64,000 nt of DNA from Dermacentor variabilis (Eukaryota > Arthropoda > Arachnida > Ixodida > Ixodidae), in assembly GCF_050947875.1 (NCBI RefSeq), contig NC_134576.1, positions 58,780,255 to 58,844,254 on the forward strand, in the 5' to 3' direction. Both the position numbers and the translations under genes were made by a program. Under the pieces are notes generated by a model. That model saw only the letters and a program-made list of their open reading frames with translations, was not told the origin of the DNA and made no database searches. This document shows, in pieces, positions 44,086 to 53,095 of the stretch; position 1 is the first letter of the stretch; each line of letters starts with the position of its first letter.

Positions 44086-44100
44086 AAGAACAATCAGTCG

Positions 44101-44316
44101 CCCTCTCGAGTACTATGTAGCAAAGAAACCAGCAGCGGCTTTAAAAAGAAGCCTCTCACAGCAGCTACACTGTACGCGTTGGCTATAGCTACCTATCCGC
44201 GGTCGATATGTGACAATGTCAACACGCATACTGTACGCATATAATCATAGGCACTGGGCTTGGGATTTGCGGCGTGCACTGAGGTACAGTTTGCAATGCT
44301 ATGAACCTGCACTCAC
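44101..44316 (+). other. Unassigned sequence with inverted copy of a downstream motif
   Basis: TGGGATTTGCGGCG near 44258-44272 is the reverse complement of the CGCCGCAAATCCCA end of the repeat at 44317-44371, so the two could pair. Confidence 0.4.
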
Positions 44317-44371
44317 CTATAAAAGGCAGAAGAACGATGTTCAGCGCTTTTCACAAACGCCGCAAATCCCA
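44317..44371 (+). repeat. TATA-containing direct repeat, copy 1
   Basis: Begins CTATAAAAGGCAGAAGAACG and ends AACGCCGCAAATCCCA. A near-identical copy lies at 44591-44645, 274 bp downstream. Confidence 0.7.
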
Positions 44372-44590
44372 ACGACTCACAATCCACAGGGCCCTTTTAT
44401 AGCTGATAGCCGCCAGCGGGTACCGAATCAGGTATCACGTGACCCAGAAGCCGACGCAAGCACCGTCCGTAGCGATCACAGTTGACAGCTGCGTCGATGC
44501 ACCGTGGTTTACGATGCGTAGATCACAGCCGCAGTACGAAGCTCGTGGCCCGAGGTCCCAACAGGTTCAGCAACGACGTCAACGGTATCG

Positions 44591-44645
44591 CTATAAAAAA
44601 ACAGAAGAACGATGTTTAGCGTTTTTCACAAACGCCGCAAATACC
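44591..44645 (+). repeat. TATA-containing direct repeat, copy 2
   Basis: Same unit as 44317-44371, with a one-base insertion in the A run and a few substitutions. It is followed by a short ACGT-rich simple repeat at about 44650-44690. Confidence 0.7.
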
Positions 44646-45560
44646 ATCATACGTACGCACGCATTACGTACATACGTACGTACGTTATAACCTTAGATCC
44701 ATAACGCTAGAAGTGAGGCAATCCGATTATCACCGTAGCCAGTTGGCCGAGCGAGGTAAAAGTTCTCAAGAGCCAGCCTTGCTATACGTCAAGTCCCCAA
44801 ATATGTGGTGGCCAGCGCTCATCATTTCATTTTGTCGTCTCCTGGCCAGAGAACTTCCAGAGAGCAGCCAGACCTAGACACCCTGACTGGTTACTGCAGC
44901 CCGCGGTATCAAAGGAAAATCAGAGGTTCACTATCGAGCACTGTGTTCTTCTTGCAGAAAGCAATCTTAGAAAATTATTTCAGTTTTTGTAAACAATGTA
45001 TATAGTGAACTGGAAATTGTATATGTGGTCCTGCATTCGGTCTGCCTTAGAATTTTTGTTCAAATACTCACATAAAAACATATTGCGTTCTAAAGATTAG
45101 TCTGATTTCTTTGTCTGATTGTATTTCTACTGGAGCTATGTTAAGAACTCGATTTGGGGCCTCCTCTCACTGTGTACTGTTGTAATCGCACCGCTGGTAC
45201 GAGTTGTTGGGAACTCGGCGCTGACGCCCGTTGTTGCACCTGGGTCGCAAGCCCCAAGGGTAGCGTTGGCCTGGCGGCCTGGGGTACAACTGGAAGCATC
45301 CGAAGGTCCCGGCAAAGCATGAGTCGACTGGTAACAACAAAACAACATGTTTATTCTTACATCGCAAAGAGTTGGCGGTCAGGTTGACCGAAGTAGAGAG
45401 ACGGGAGTGCACGTTACTCAACAGAAGAAATCGGAGCCCTCCTTTGGCGTCCGGGGGCAGCTGCTTTTATACTCTCGCAGTTGAGGGCAAGAAGGAACCC
45501 CTCTATAGACGAGCACGTGACGGTGCCGCTCGGGCACAATGGGATAAGGTGGCGCAGCGA
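44646..45560 (+). other. Intron sequence, part of an unidentified repeat
   Basis: 45140-45450 contains GTTGTTGGGAACTCGGCGCT and TGTTGCACCTGGGTCGCAAG; it looks like LTR or untranslated sequence of an element leading into the tandem repeat. I cannot name the family. Confidence 0.35.
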
Positions 45561-45873
45561 CGTGTCGGCGCCACTCGGACCCCCCTTGCTTCACAGTTGT
45601 TGGGAGCTCCTCTCCCCGGCTGCCGCGCTTCGACAAGCGTGGGCACAATGGGAAGAGAAGGAGGAGCAGCCGTCGTGTCGGCGCCGCTCGGACCCCCTTG
45701 CTTCACAGTTGTTGGGAGCTCCTCTCCCCGGCTGCCGCGCTTCGACAAGCGTGGGCACAATGGGAAGAGAAGGAGGAGCAGCCGTCGTGTCGGCGCCGCT
45801 CGGACCCCCTTGCTTCACAGTTGTTGGGAGCTCCTCTCCCCGGCTGCCGCGCTTCGACAAGCGTGGGCACCAA
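45561..45873. repeat. 112-bp tandem repeat, about 2.8 copies
   Basis: The segment with TCACAGTTGTTGGGAGCTCC starts at 45591, 45703 and 45815, exactly 112 bp apart. Copies are nearly identical, with only single-base changes and a 1-bp C-run difference. The unit also includes CGCTTCGACAAGCGTGGGCA. The period is not a multiple of three, and long frames on both strands here are shadows of the repeat. Confidence 0.92.
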
Positions 45874-46233
45874 TATGCACATACACTCACACACGCACAT
45901 GAAGACACGTGGCATCGGAACATGCCTGGACGCGCTTGGCAGGGAGGCGTAGCGGCGGCGCCGAACGGGCCAAAATGTCTGGCGCTTTGAACGAAGCCCT
46001 GGCGTCTGTTGTATCCTCGCCGGCTTTACCGCGCGTCGTAGGCGAAACGTAACAGTACCCAAAACTAAGATCATCTCGTTAAGCCACATGGGTTGTCTCA
46101 GCTTTCGCGTATGTTTTCGAAATTGCCATTGCAATAAAGAAATCCAGCAGAACTCAGTGATTAATTACTTCTGCATTTCTAGAGCACAGCCTATTTTAGA
46201 TCATTTCTTGATGTCATGTCTTCTGTATTTCAG
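45874..46233 (+). other. End of the 22.7-kb CLCA-type intron
   Basis: CA-rich sequence after the tandem repeat, then unassigned DNA ending in the acceptor TGTCTTCTGTATTTCAG at 46233. Confidence 0.55.
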
Positions 46234-46461
46234 GAACGTAGGCGACTAGAAACACTAAAAGAGGCGCTTGACGGCTTCCTTCTGCGTTCGCTCGACAACA
46301 TGGTACAGCTCGCCATCGTCACATTCAGCACCACCGCAAAAGTGCAGCACCCGATGATGGCAGTCAATCACCGAACCGTAAAAGGCTTTCGGGAAGCTCT
46401 CAATAAGTTGACGCCGGATCGCCGTACGTGCATTGGCTGTGGCCTTCAGTGCGCTCTAGAG
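46234..46461 (+). CDS. CLCA: CLCA-type protein, exon carrying most of the VWA fold
   Basis: The exon follows TTCTGTATTTCAG and continues the frame of 23458-23572 in phase 0. It reads ERRRLETLKEALDGFLLRSL, then DNMVQLAIVTFSTTAKVQHP, an MMAVNHRTVKGFREALNKL block and RTCIGCGLQCALE, and ends at a GTGCGT donor. Order and spacing match the VWA domain of CLCA proteins: an amphipathic helix, the buried strand with a G/AIVTFS-type motif, an R-x-x-L-x-x-x-L helix, then the T-x-I-G-x-G-L-x-x-A-L-E segment whose Thr is the third MIDAS residue. Length is 228 bp (76 codons), with no stop. The next strand (L-L-x-D-G) would be in a later exon, not found in the 17.5 kb that follows. A generic VWA protein is possible, but the upstream HN..APN exon argues for CLCA. 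Confidence 0.85.
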
Positions 46462-47320
46462 GTGCGTATTTTTTGCGTACATGCATTGGCCATAAAAAAT
46501 TTGTCTGTCCAGTTTGAACGTTTTCCTTAACCATTTTTATATATCGCGTGTCGTTTTATAGGTCGCTTCTACATCGCTTGTGCTTCTAGCGATGACTTCT
46601 AATATTAGTTTCTTAGACGCTTTAATTCCAAATACTGAAGAAGAAAGCACGTGTTTCCTCTATGCAGCGCGTGCAATAGCTAGCCTGACGTAACAGTACA
46701 CACAGAGAAAGCCTCACTGGGTTACTTTGGATTTCGTGATGGTTATGCGAAAAGTGCTGTCCGAAAAACCCGGCTACACCAGGCGGAATTTCGTAACAAT
46801 TGTTAAGTTAAGTAGGACCTCTGCACTATTATTTATGTACCATTCGGCCCGATGCCAACAGTCGAATCTCCTCCTCAGTATGTAGATCTTCTGATTCGAA
46901 GGACAGCCCCTCATTCTATTCTTGGAGCGGGTTGTGTATGTGTTCCAATTGCAATGCCTTGTATTACAAAATACGCAACAGTAATTGCTTTCTGCATCAT
47001 TTGGGTGGATATTAACTCCAGATTTCATAATTCTAATCTCACGTTTCGGAGGGCGCACCACGTGTTGTTAGTATTTGTTCCTTCCTTCACTGCGAGTTTT
47101 GTTTTTTTATTTGGTCATCATGTGACCATAACTTATCATCCTTGCCATCTCAGTTTTGCAGCGCAACAGTTTAAGTCAACGGATCCCTAGAGTAGCATAG
47201 CTTTTTTCAATGTAACGATTATGTTTATAATTTTTAACGTTACCAGTCTTATTTTGAGAGCATAGAACGCGGGCATATGCCTGAATTATGCTTTATTTAT
47301 TAAAATAAGAATGAAGAATG
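46462..47320 (+). other. Start of the next CLCA-type intron; nothing recognised
   Basis: AT-rich, no coding signature. I searched by eye for the next VWA strand (LLTDG-like) and found none. Confidence 0.45.
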
Positions 47321-47538
47321 TACACTCGTTAGCAAAAGTAAACAGACCAGGGGTCGCGTGATAAAACCAAGTTATTTAATCTGACTGAAAACACAGCTTG
47401 AATTTGAGTACTGCAGTCCAGACCTGGTACTGCGAACTTTACTGTGGACTCGTTAATTCCTGTCTATGCTTGTAAATTACGATGAAATTCAACCTTTACG
47501 GCGACCTTGTGAGCCGTATACTTTTGCTCACGGGTGTA
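47321..47538. mobile_element. Tc1/mariner-type MITE
   Basis: About 218 bp with inverted ends: TACACTCGTTAGCAAAAGTA at 47321-47340 and, on the complementary strand from 47538, TACACCCGTGAGCAAAAGTA. TACA ends and a body with no coding capacity fit a non-autonomous Tc1/mariner derivative. The TA target duplication is suggested by flanking T/A bases but not proven. Confidence 0.7.
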
Positions 47539-48649
47539 TATATGTGTAAAAATCTCTGAATACATGATGTTTCCGAAAAAACGGTGTATATAACGGTGTC
47601 ATAAAAACAAATTATATAACCAAAACATGATAACTGTGACGATTGTTTATGTGAGAAAAAGTGCAATACCATTGCAGTCTTCTAACGTTCACTGAATAGG
47701 TGTCAAAAATGGCCACAAAAATCAGCAGGTGGGGACGAATTGCTGTTGCCAGCGGTTGGCAAGAGTCAGCATAATGGGAACCCCATGGCGAAGTTTACGA
47801 CGGCGCACCTATTTTGTGCAAGCGAACCCACAAGAGACGCTGGGACGGTATAGGAACTCTTGTGGTACATCGTAAACTTTCGTTATGTGTAGCAGCTGTC
47901 TCCAGGCGTCTGTTTGATTGTGGTATTCCATGACATGTAATGCGTGTGACTGGTTGAATCCTCCTCCACCTGGCCGCGTGTAGTCGTTGGCGACTGATTA
48001 GGCCCAAATTGAAGTAGGTTCATTACTTGCTTCTTTGTGAGAGACATCTTAGAAAACATGCTGCGAGTTGTACGCGACGGACGTCGTTGATTGCCGACGT
48101 GGAGTCTGGTACAATGTAAAGCATGGTATAGGGCCACACTGCACGACCTCCATGAAACGCCGCAGTGTTCAACTTCTCTCATTCCAACACAACCAATGAA
48201 CGCAATGTCTGCTGCATGTGTTCGTCTCGTATTTATTTTCAGTAGCTTTCAGCACGCCAGTGATGTGGGCGCCATACGGCAACTGAGATGCAGATTGAAA
48301 TATGTCAGAAGTATGTTACGATCTTGCATGTCATCGGCGCGACAAAGCCTGGTGTGCACTCCCATTATTTTTCGAGTGACAACGCAGGAGGTCATGTGCC
48401 GTGTTCATTTGTTGCAGTTGATGTCGCAAAAGTCATTCTGTTGCCTTAGCAGCAGATTTAGGGCACCGTACATTCTTCTTGTCAAGAAAATACAACTAGG
48501 TCCACAATTGACAGTTTCAGAGTGCGACAATAATGGTGTGTATTGACTAGCTGATCAAGTGTAATATCTCTGCATTTAACGTCGGAACCATATATAATGC
48601 GACCAAGAAAAAGATCATGTAAAATTATATTAACAAGATATATAAAATG
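47539..48649. other. Unassigned sequence
   Basis: Two frames of about 100 and 150 codons (47883-48182 on -, 48091-48546 on +) overlap one another and match no family I know. Treated as non-coding. Confidence 0.4.
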
Positions 48650-51600
48650 AAGTCACAACCAAGCATGAACAAAGAATGAATGAGCTCTCTCGATCGTCGT
48701 CTTCGTCGTCATGCTGAGAACCTTCTTTAGAATGCCGAAATGGCGTTTCACATAAACCCCGGCGGTCGGAGCGCCGTCTTGGCGCTTAGACAAGGGAAGA
48801 GCTGTAGACTGAAACGTACGGCTTGAGACGGGACACATGCAAGACAACGGTGGGGGACTCTGACGATGACGAGTGACCATCCAACGGGGTTAACTCGTAT
48901 TACCTCGTTAACCTCGATGAGCTGGCGTAAAAAATTGTAGGGCCGAGAGTAGTGGGAAAGAAGCTTCAAAGACAGGCCGACGTGGCTGAAAAGGGCCACA
49001 AGAAGTACCAAGGAGCCTGGCTCGCAATGAACGGTTCTGTGGTGGCTATCGTAACGGGCCCTTTGAGTCAGCTGCGAGGCAGAGAGACGGTACCGGGTGA
49101 TATTACCAGCCGTTTGAGCGCGTGCAATAGCGTCGCGTGCATATTCTGTACGAGCGTGTGGAGCTCATAGAAATTGTGTCTTTAAGGGCAGCAGGAGCTG
49201 GCGGGCAAACAAGAGATTAAAGTGCGGAAAGCCGGCAGTATCGTGGCGGGACGAGCTGTATGCGAATATCACATAAGGCAAACTTTGTTCCAATTACGGG
49301 GATAAGTTGAAACCTACATGGATAGCATATTGATCAACGTGCTTTTGATGCGTTCTGTAAGTCCATTAGTCTTCCAGTGGTAGGCGGTGGTTAGCTCGTG
49401 ACGTGTGGAACTAGAGTGAAGAATATTGTCGACAACGTGTGAAGGAAAAGACAGACCGCGATCGGTGAGCAGCTGCCGTGGAGCGCCGTGGTGGGGGATG
49501 ACGTCGTGAACGAGGAAGCCTGCTACGCCCGTTGCTCAGCTGGTCAGCTGTACCGGTGTTACAGCGCATCGTGTCGCGTAATTAGCAAATATGGCGATCC
49601 ACTTGTTGCCACAAAAAGAAGTCGGAAATGGCCCAACGAGATGATGGCCGATGCGGTAGAACGAACTAGCTGGAATGTGTATTGGCTGAAGCGGGCGGGC
49701 GGGCAGCAAAGAGGAAAGCTTGCGATCTTGGCAGGACTCGCAACCAGAAAGGTACCAGCGTACAGATTAGTAAAGGCCTGGTCAAAAGAATCGACGCTGC
49801 GTGTGGTGCTACGCACGGTATACTCCGAGGTGGCTGGCTGTTGGAGCATCGTGCAGCTGCTGGAGGATAGCAGACCGAAGGCCGTAGCTACTACGAGCAG
49901 AAGCTCGGGAGAGTCGAAGGTGATATTGCAACGGTGGAAAATATTGTTGCGCAGCAGAAACAGTTGTAGCGACGACTCGGAGGGATTAGAGCGTAGGCGA
50001 TCGATGACGGTCCGCAAGTTTCCATCACTGAGACGCTGACTTCGTATATCGATCAAGTCAGAGATGGCAAGGACGCAGCTGTCCGAATCTCCGGTGGTGG
50101 AATTGGGAGGATCAACGGGATCATGCGATAGGTAATCGGCGTACTGGTGCCTCACGGCGGACTTTTATGGGACATCAAAGCTGTGTTCTTGCACCTTTAG
50201 AGCCCAGCAACTAATGTGTGCAGTCTGGTCTTTGCAGCACCAGAGCCAGCACAGCGCATGGTGCTCCGTGATGACCGAAAAGGTGCAGCCAAACAAGTAC
50301 CGTTGAAACTATGCCACTGCCCAATTTAGAGCGAGGCATTCGCCTTCAGTGATGAAGAACTTGCGCGAGGAGGCGACTTGCCTAAGCGATGGTGCGGCCT
50401 TGGCTTTCTTGCTGCTATGCGAGGACAGCGCCGGTGCCGTGTCCGCTTCCGTACGTTTATAGCTGTGTAGACACTGTGGGGTCAAAATTCGTCAACATGG
50501 GAGGAGTAGGAAGCAATCAGGTGAACCTTTAAAATGCATCTCAACGGTATAATCCCCATGAAAATGCATTTCCTTCTTCAGCAGCTGTGTCCGCGGACAA
50601 GCAACGCCGGCGAAGTTCTTGACTAAACGTCGGAAGTAAGAACACAAGCCAACAAAGCTACGGACATCTTTGGCCAAACGTGGCACAAGAAACTCTTTCG
50701 CGACATGACTTTTGCCGGGATGGGTTGGGATGAGGGTCGATGGATGAGAAGGGGTGGACCCGTGAGGACGTTCGAGGGCGTCGTCAATCTGCGGCAGCGG
50801 GTAAACGTTCTTATGTGTGACTTTGTTCAAATAACGGTAGTCGACGCAGAAGCGCCAGCTGCCATCCTCCTCCTTTTTTAGAACAACAGGTGATGCCCAG
50901 AGACTACAGGAAGGTGCAGTGTCGTTTTTGGTGAGCATCTTGTCGACCTCGCGCTGTATCACTTACCGCTCAGCATGACACACGCGATAGGAACGTCGTC
51001 TGTTAAGGCTGGCGTCACCGGTATAAATTCTTCGGGTTACGACTGATGTCTGGTTCAACCACCTTTCATCAAAATCAAAAATATCGTGATGGAACATCAA
51101 TAGGTTTCTGAGATCGGCAGCGTGTGATGGTACGAGGTCAGGCGCTATAATATTGTTAAAAGTGACATCGGTTGAACTGGACGAGGAGGTCGCCGTAGCG
51201 GAGGACGAAGAATTGTCTGCAGCGAATGCAGAAATGGCATACTCATCGACAAAAGATACGTTGGCTAGAGCTTGGCGATCGGGATACTTTTTGTGTAACA
51301 TCTAAAGTTGAAGCTGGGCACCGACTCTCAGTTATCAGTGAGGGCAACGAGGGGGAGGGGGATAACGTTAATATTTGGGGGCAATAAAAGTTGGGATATT
51401 GAACTCAAGTTTTCACATTCGGAAATGGAAGGTCAGCAAGTCAAGTTCGCGTACATACCAGATTGAAGTGGCAGTCCAACGTGATCAATGCAGCACGAAC
51501 GTGGTTGTCGTGTGGGCGAAGCGTCAGAGTGAAGGATCTGCTAGAACCGGGGCACATCGCTTTCGCAATCAACCCAGGCGGAATTGGCTGACAGAAAGTG

Positions 51601-51900
51601 AGCTCATGGGAGGATTGGATAAGCACATAGCAAGTACTACTCTCGTGAAGCGGTAGGCAACACTGATGGGTACTGGGGACATGGCTAAGACAGGAAGCGT
51701 TTAACCATCAGCGATGGTTCACAACGTGAACGATGTGAGGACTTTCTTTTAGCGATGACGATGCTCTAAACATATCACCGATTGCGCCCTTCTCAACGAG
51801 ATCAGTGACGTGTACGCCCTCTTCTTTAACATCTAATAGGTTAGGTCTAGTCGGCAGTGTGGTCAGAGGAATTTGCGGCCAGTCATTATTGTAGCGTCAC
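48650..51900 (-). mobile_element. Ty3/Gypsy retrotransposon, decayed, with RT core deletion
   Basis: Minus strand. A protease-region remnant near 51640-51560 (LSANSAWVDCES) is followed by the RT lead (51301-50963: LVPSHAADLRNLLMFHHDIF, then TGDASLNRRRSYRV). The RT fingers and connection are at 50962-50492, the RNase H end to finger region at 50155-49559, the integrase core at about 49500-49180, and the C-terminal end at about 48990-48788 (HYSRPYNFLRQL, SRLKPYVSVYSSS). The 3' untranslated/LTR side near 48690 contains GAGCTCTCTCGATCGTC, which recurs near 62708. Many frame changes. Confidence 0.78.
48788..51301 (-). pseudogene. Gypsy pol with internal deletion, plus degraded integrase
   Basis: The RT opens SLWASPVVLKKEEDGSWRFC and VDYRYLNKVTHKNVYPLPQI, then DDALERPHGSTP. 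There the sequence jumps through a Ser/His/Pro-rich stretch directly to AKDVRSFVGLCSYFRRLVKN. The RT palm with YxDD is therefore missing. After RNase H loss it resumes at LSHDPVDPPNSTT and SDGNLRTVIDRLRS, then LQLFLLRNNIFHRCN. The integrase shows HGAPRQLLTDRGLSF (second catalytic Asp) near 49480 and WKTNGLTERIKSTL (Glu) near 49370. Stops occur every 20-60 codons in the integrase. Confidence 0.75.
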
Positions 51901-52136
51901 CTCGCGGCGCTGCATCGTCTAGATTTCCGATGGCAGACGTCCAATCGGCGACGACAGGGGGCGGAATTGGGGCAAGCAAGATGGCGGACATCGAGAGAGG
52001 GGCGAGCGGGACTACTACACTCGAGGACATGGTGAGCGTCGACAACGCCTCTTTTATCTAGATGCCAGACTAGGGTGACCACCCTAGCTAGGCAGGTGGC
52101 TCAAGTAAAACTGTTGCTTGGCCTAGTTAGTTCATG
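51901..52136. other. Unassigned
   Basis: May be the gag side of the minus-strand Gypsy, but no gag motif could be read. Confidence 0.3.
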
Positions 52137-52834
52137 CTTGAAGTAGAAAAGGCAAGGCGCAGAAGACCAGGACACAAGAACACAAACGACGATTTTTTTG
52201 TTGACGATGTTCTAGTGGCTCTTAAGCTTTTGTGCATTTTTTTTTCGCAGACGCTGTTCTTTAGACCTTTATCGTTTAACTCTTCTATCCATTTCATTGT
52301 TTGTCACGTGGTTCATTTTTCGCGCGGTCACATGTTTTATCAATTTGTTGGTGAGTGACTATTAGAGATTTGTTTTGACGCAGACACTGTACTTAGATGC
52401 CTTTTTCATGTGTTTCCGTATTATACGTCGGTCATTATTCCCATAGTCGTGCGGCTTTGATCACTTACTGGGCCTTAGCTGTTTGAAGTGTTTTATATTG
52501 TAAATAGTTTGATAATGAAGCGTAGACGGTACTTTCTATGTCTTGTTTTTTGTCCCCGGTGGCTTGGAAAAGACTATATTAAATAAATTGCACCCCATGC
52601 TGATCCACGTGTGGTTCTTGTTTTCTCATTCGATATTATGTGCCAGATATGACTCCTGAGTGGTTGATAGATTGCTGTTCTTTACTTCTTAAGTTTCATG
52701 TGTGACTCGGCGGGAATAACCTACATAAGGCAGGCTTGTTGCGAAAATAAACTTTGTTGTCAGTCGCACCGGTTCTGTCGTTTGTGTTCTTCTTCTTGTG
52801 TCCTGGTCTTCTGCGCCTTGCCTTTTCTGCTTCA
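52137..52834. repeat. Inverted-repeat (fold-back) element
   Basis: Arms at 52137-52192 and 52778-52834 are reverse complements over about 50 bp, sharing GGCAAGGCGCAGAAGACCAG and GACACAAGAA; the right arm has a 6-bp extra TCTTCT unit. The 585-bp interior is AT-rich with no coding signature. The motif AACAAAGTTTATTTTCGCAA (complement of about 52738-52760) resembles the 3' end of a retroelement. Confidence 0.6.
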
Positions 52835-53056
52835 GGCGGCTCGCTCTCCCATTGTTGGTTTCCCCCGCGGAGTTGCTTCCTTTCACTGAGGGTTGGCGTC
52901 ACGCTCTGACACTGTCTCACGCGGCGCTTCTATGGCTCGGGAAGGGCCTTTCCCATGGGCGGGGCGCAGCAGCGACTTCTCGTTCAACATTTCGGACATT
53001 GAAATGTAAACGCTTGCTGTGGCTGTTGGCAGATTATCGCATGAAGACGTGCAATG

Positions 53057-53068
53057 TATTTCACATCA
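53057..53068. repeat. Target-site duplication of the RTE element, left copy
   Basis: TATTTCACATCA, repeated exactly at 55759-55770. Confidence 0.85.
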
Positions 53069-53095
53069 TCATCATCATCATCATTATCAGCCTGG

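Larger units (their letters stand above)
40384..44100 (-). mobile_element. CR1/L2-like LINE, second family, near full length
   Basis: A minus-strand LINE of about 3.7 kb, diverged from the one at 34735-39055 but built the same way: ORF1 with a 2A-like remnant, coiled coil and RRM (about 44090-43289), endonuclease (about 43080-42800), RT (42093-41090) and a C-terminal block (41142-40708). Its 3' tail (ATTTACCATAAAGACCAAGC on +, then a G run at 40429-40440) resembles that of the other LINE. Both are minus strand, antisense to the host gene. Several stops and frame changes. Confidence 0.8.

Noticed and set aside
45372..46134. Long overlapping frames on both strands (up to 176 codons)
   Set aside because: They are produced by the 112-bp tandem repeat, GC-rich and open in several frames; no domain and no start context.
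49488..50039. 183-codon plus-strand frame
   Set aside because: It is antisense to a readable Gypsy RNase H/integrase segment on the minus strand.
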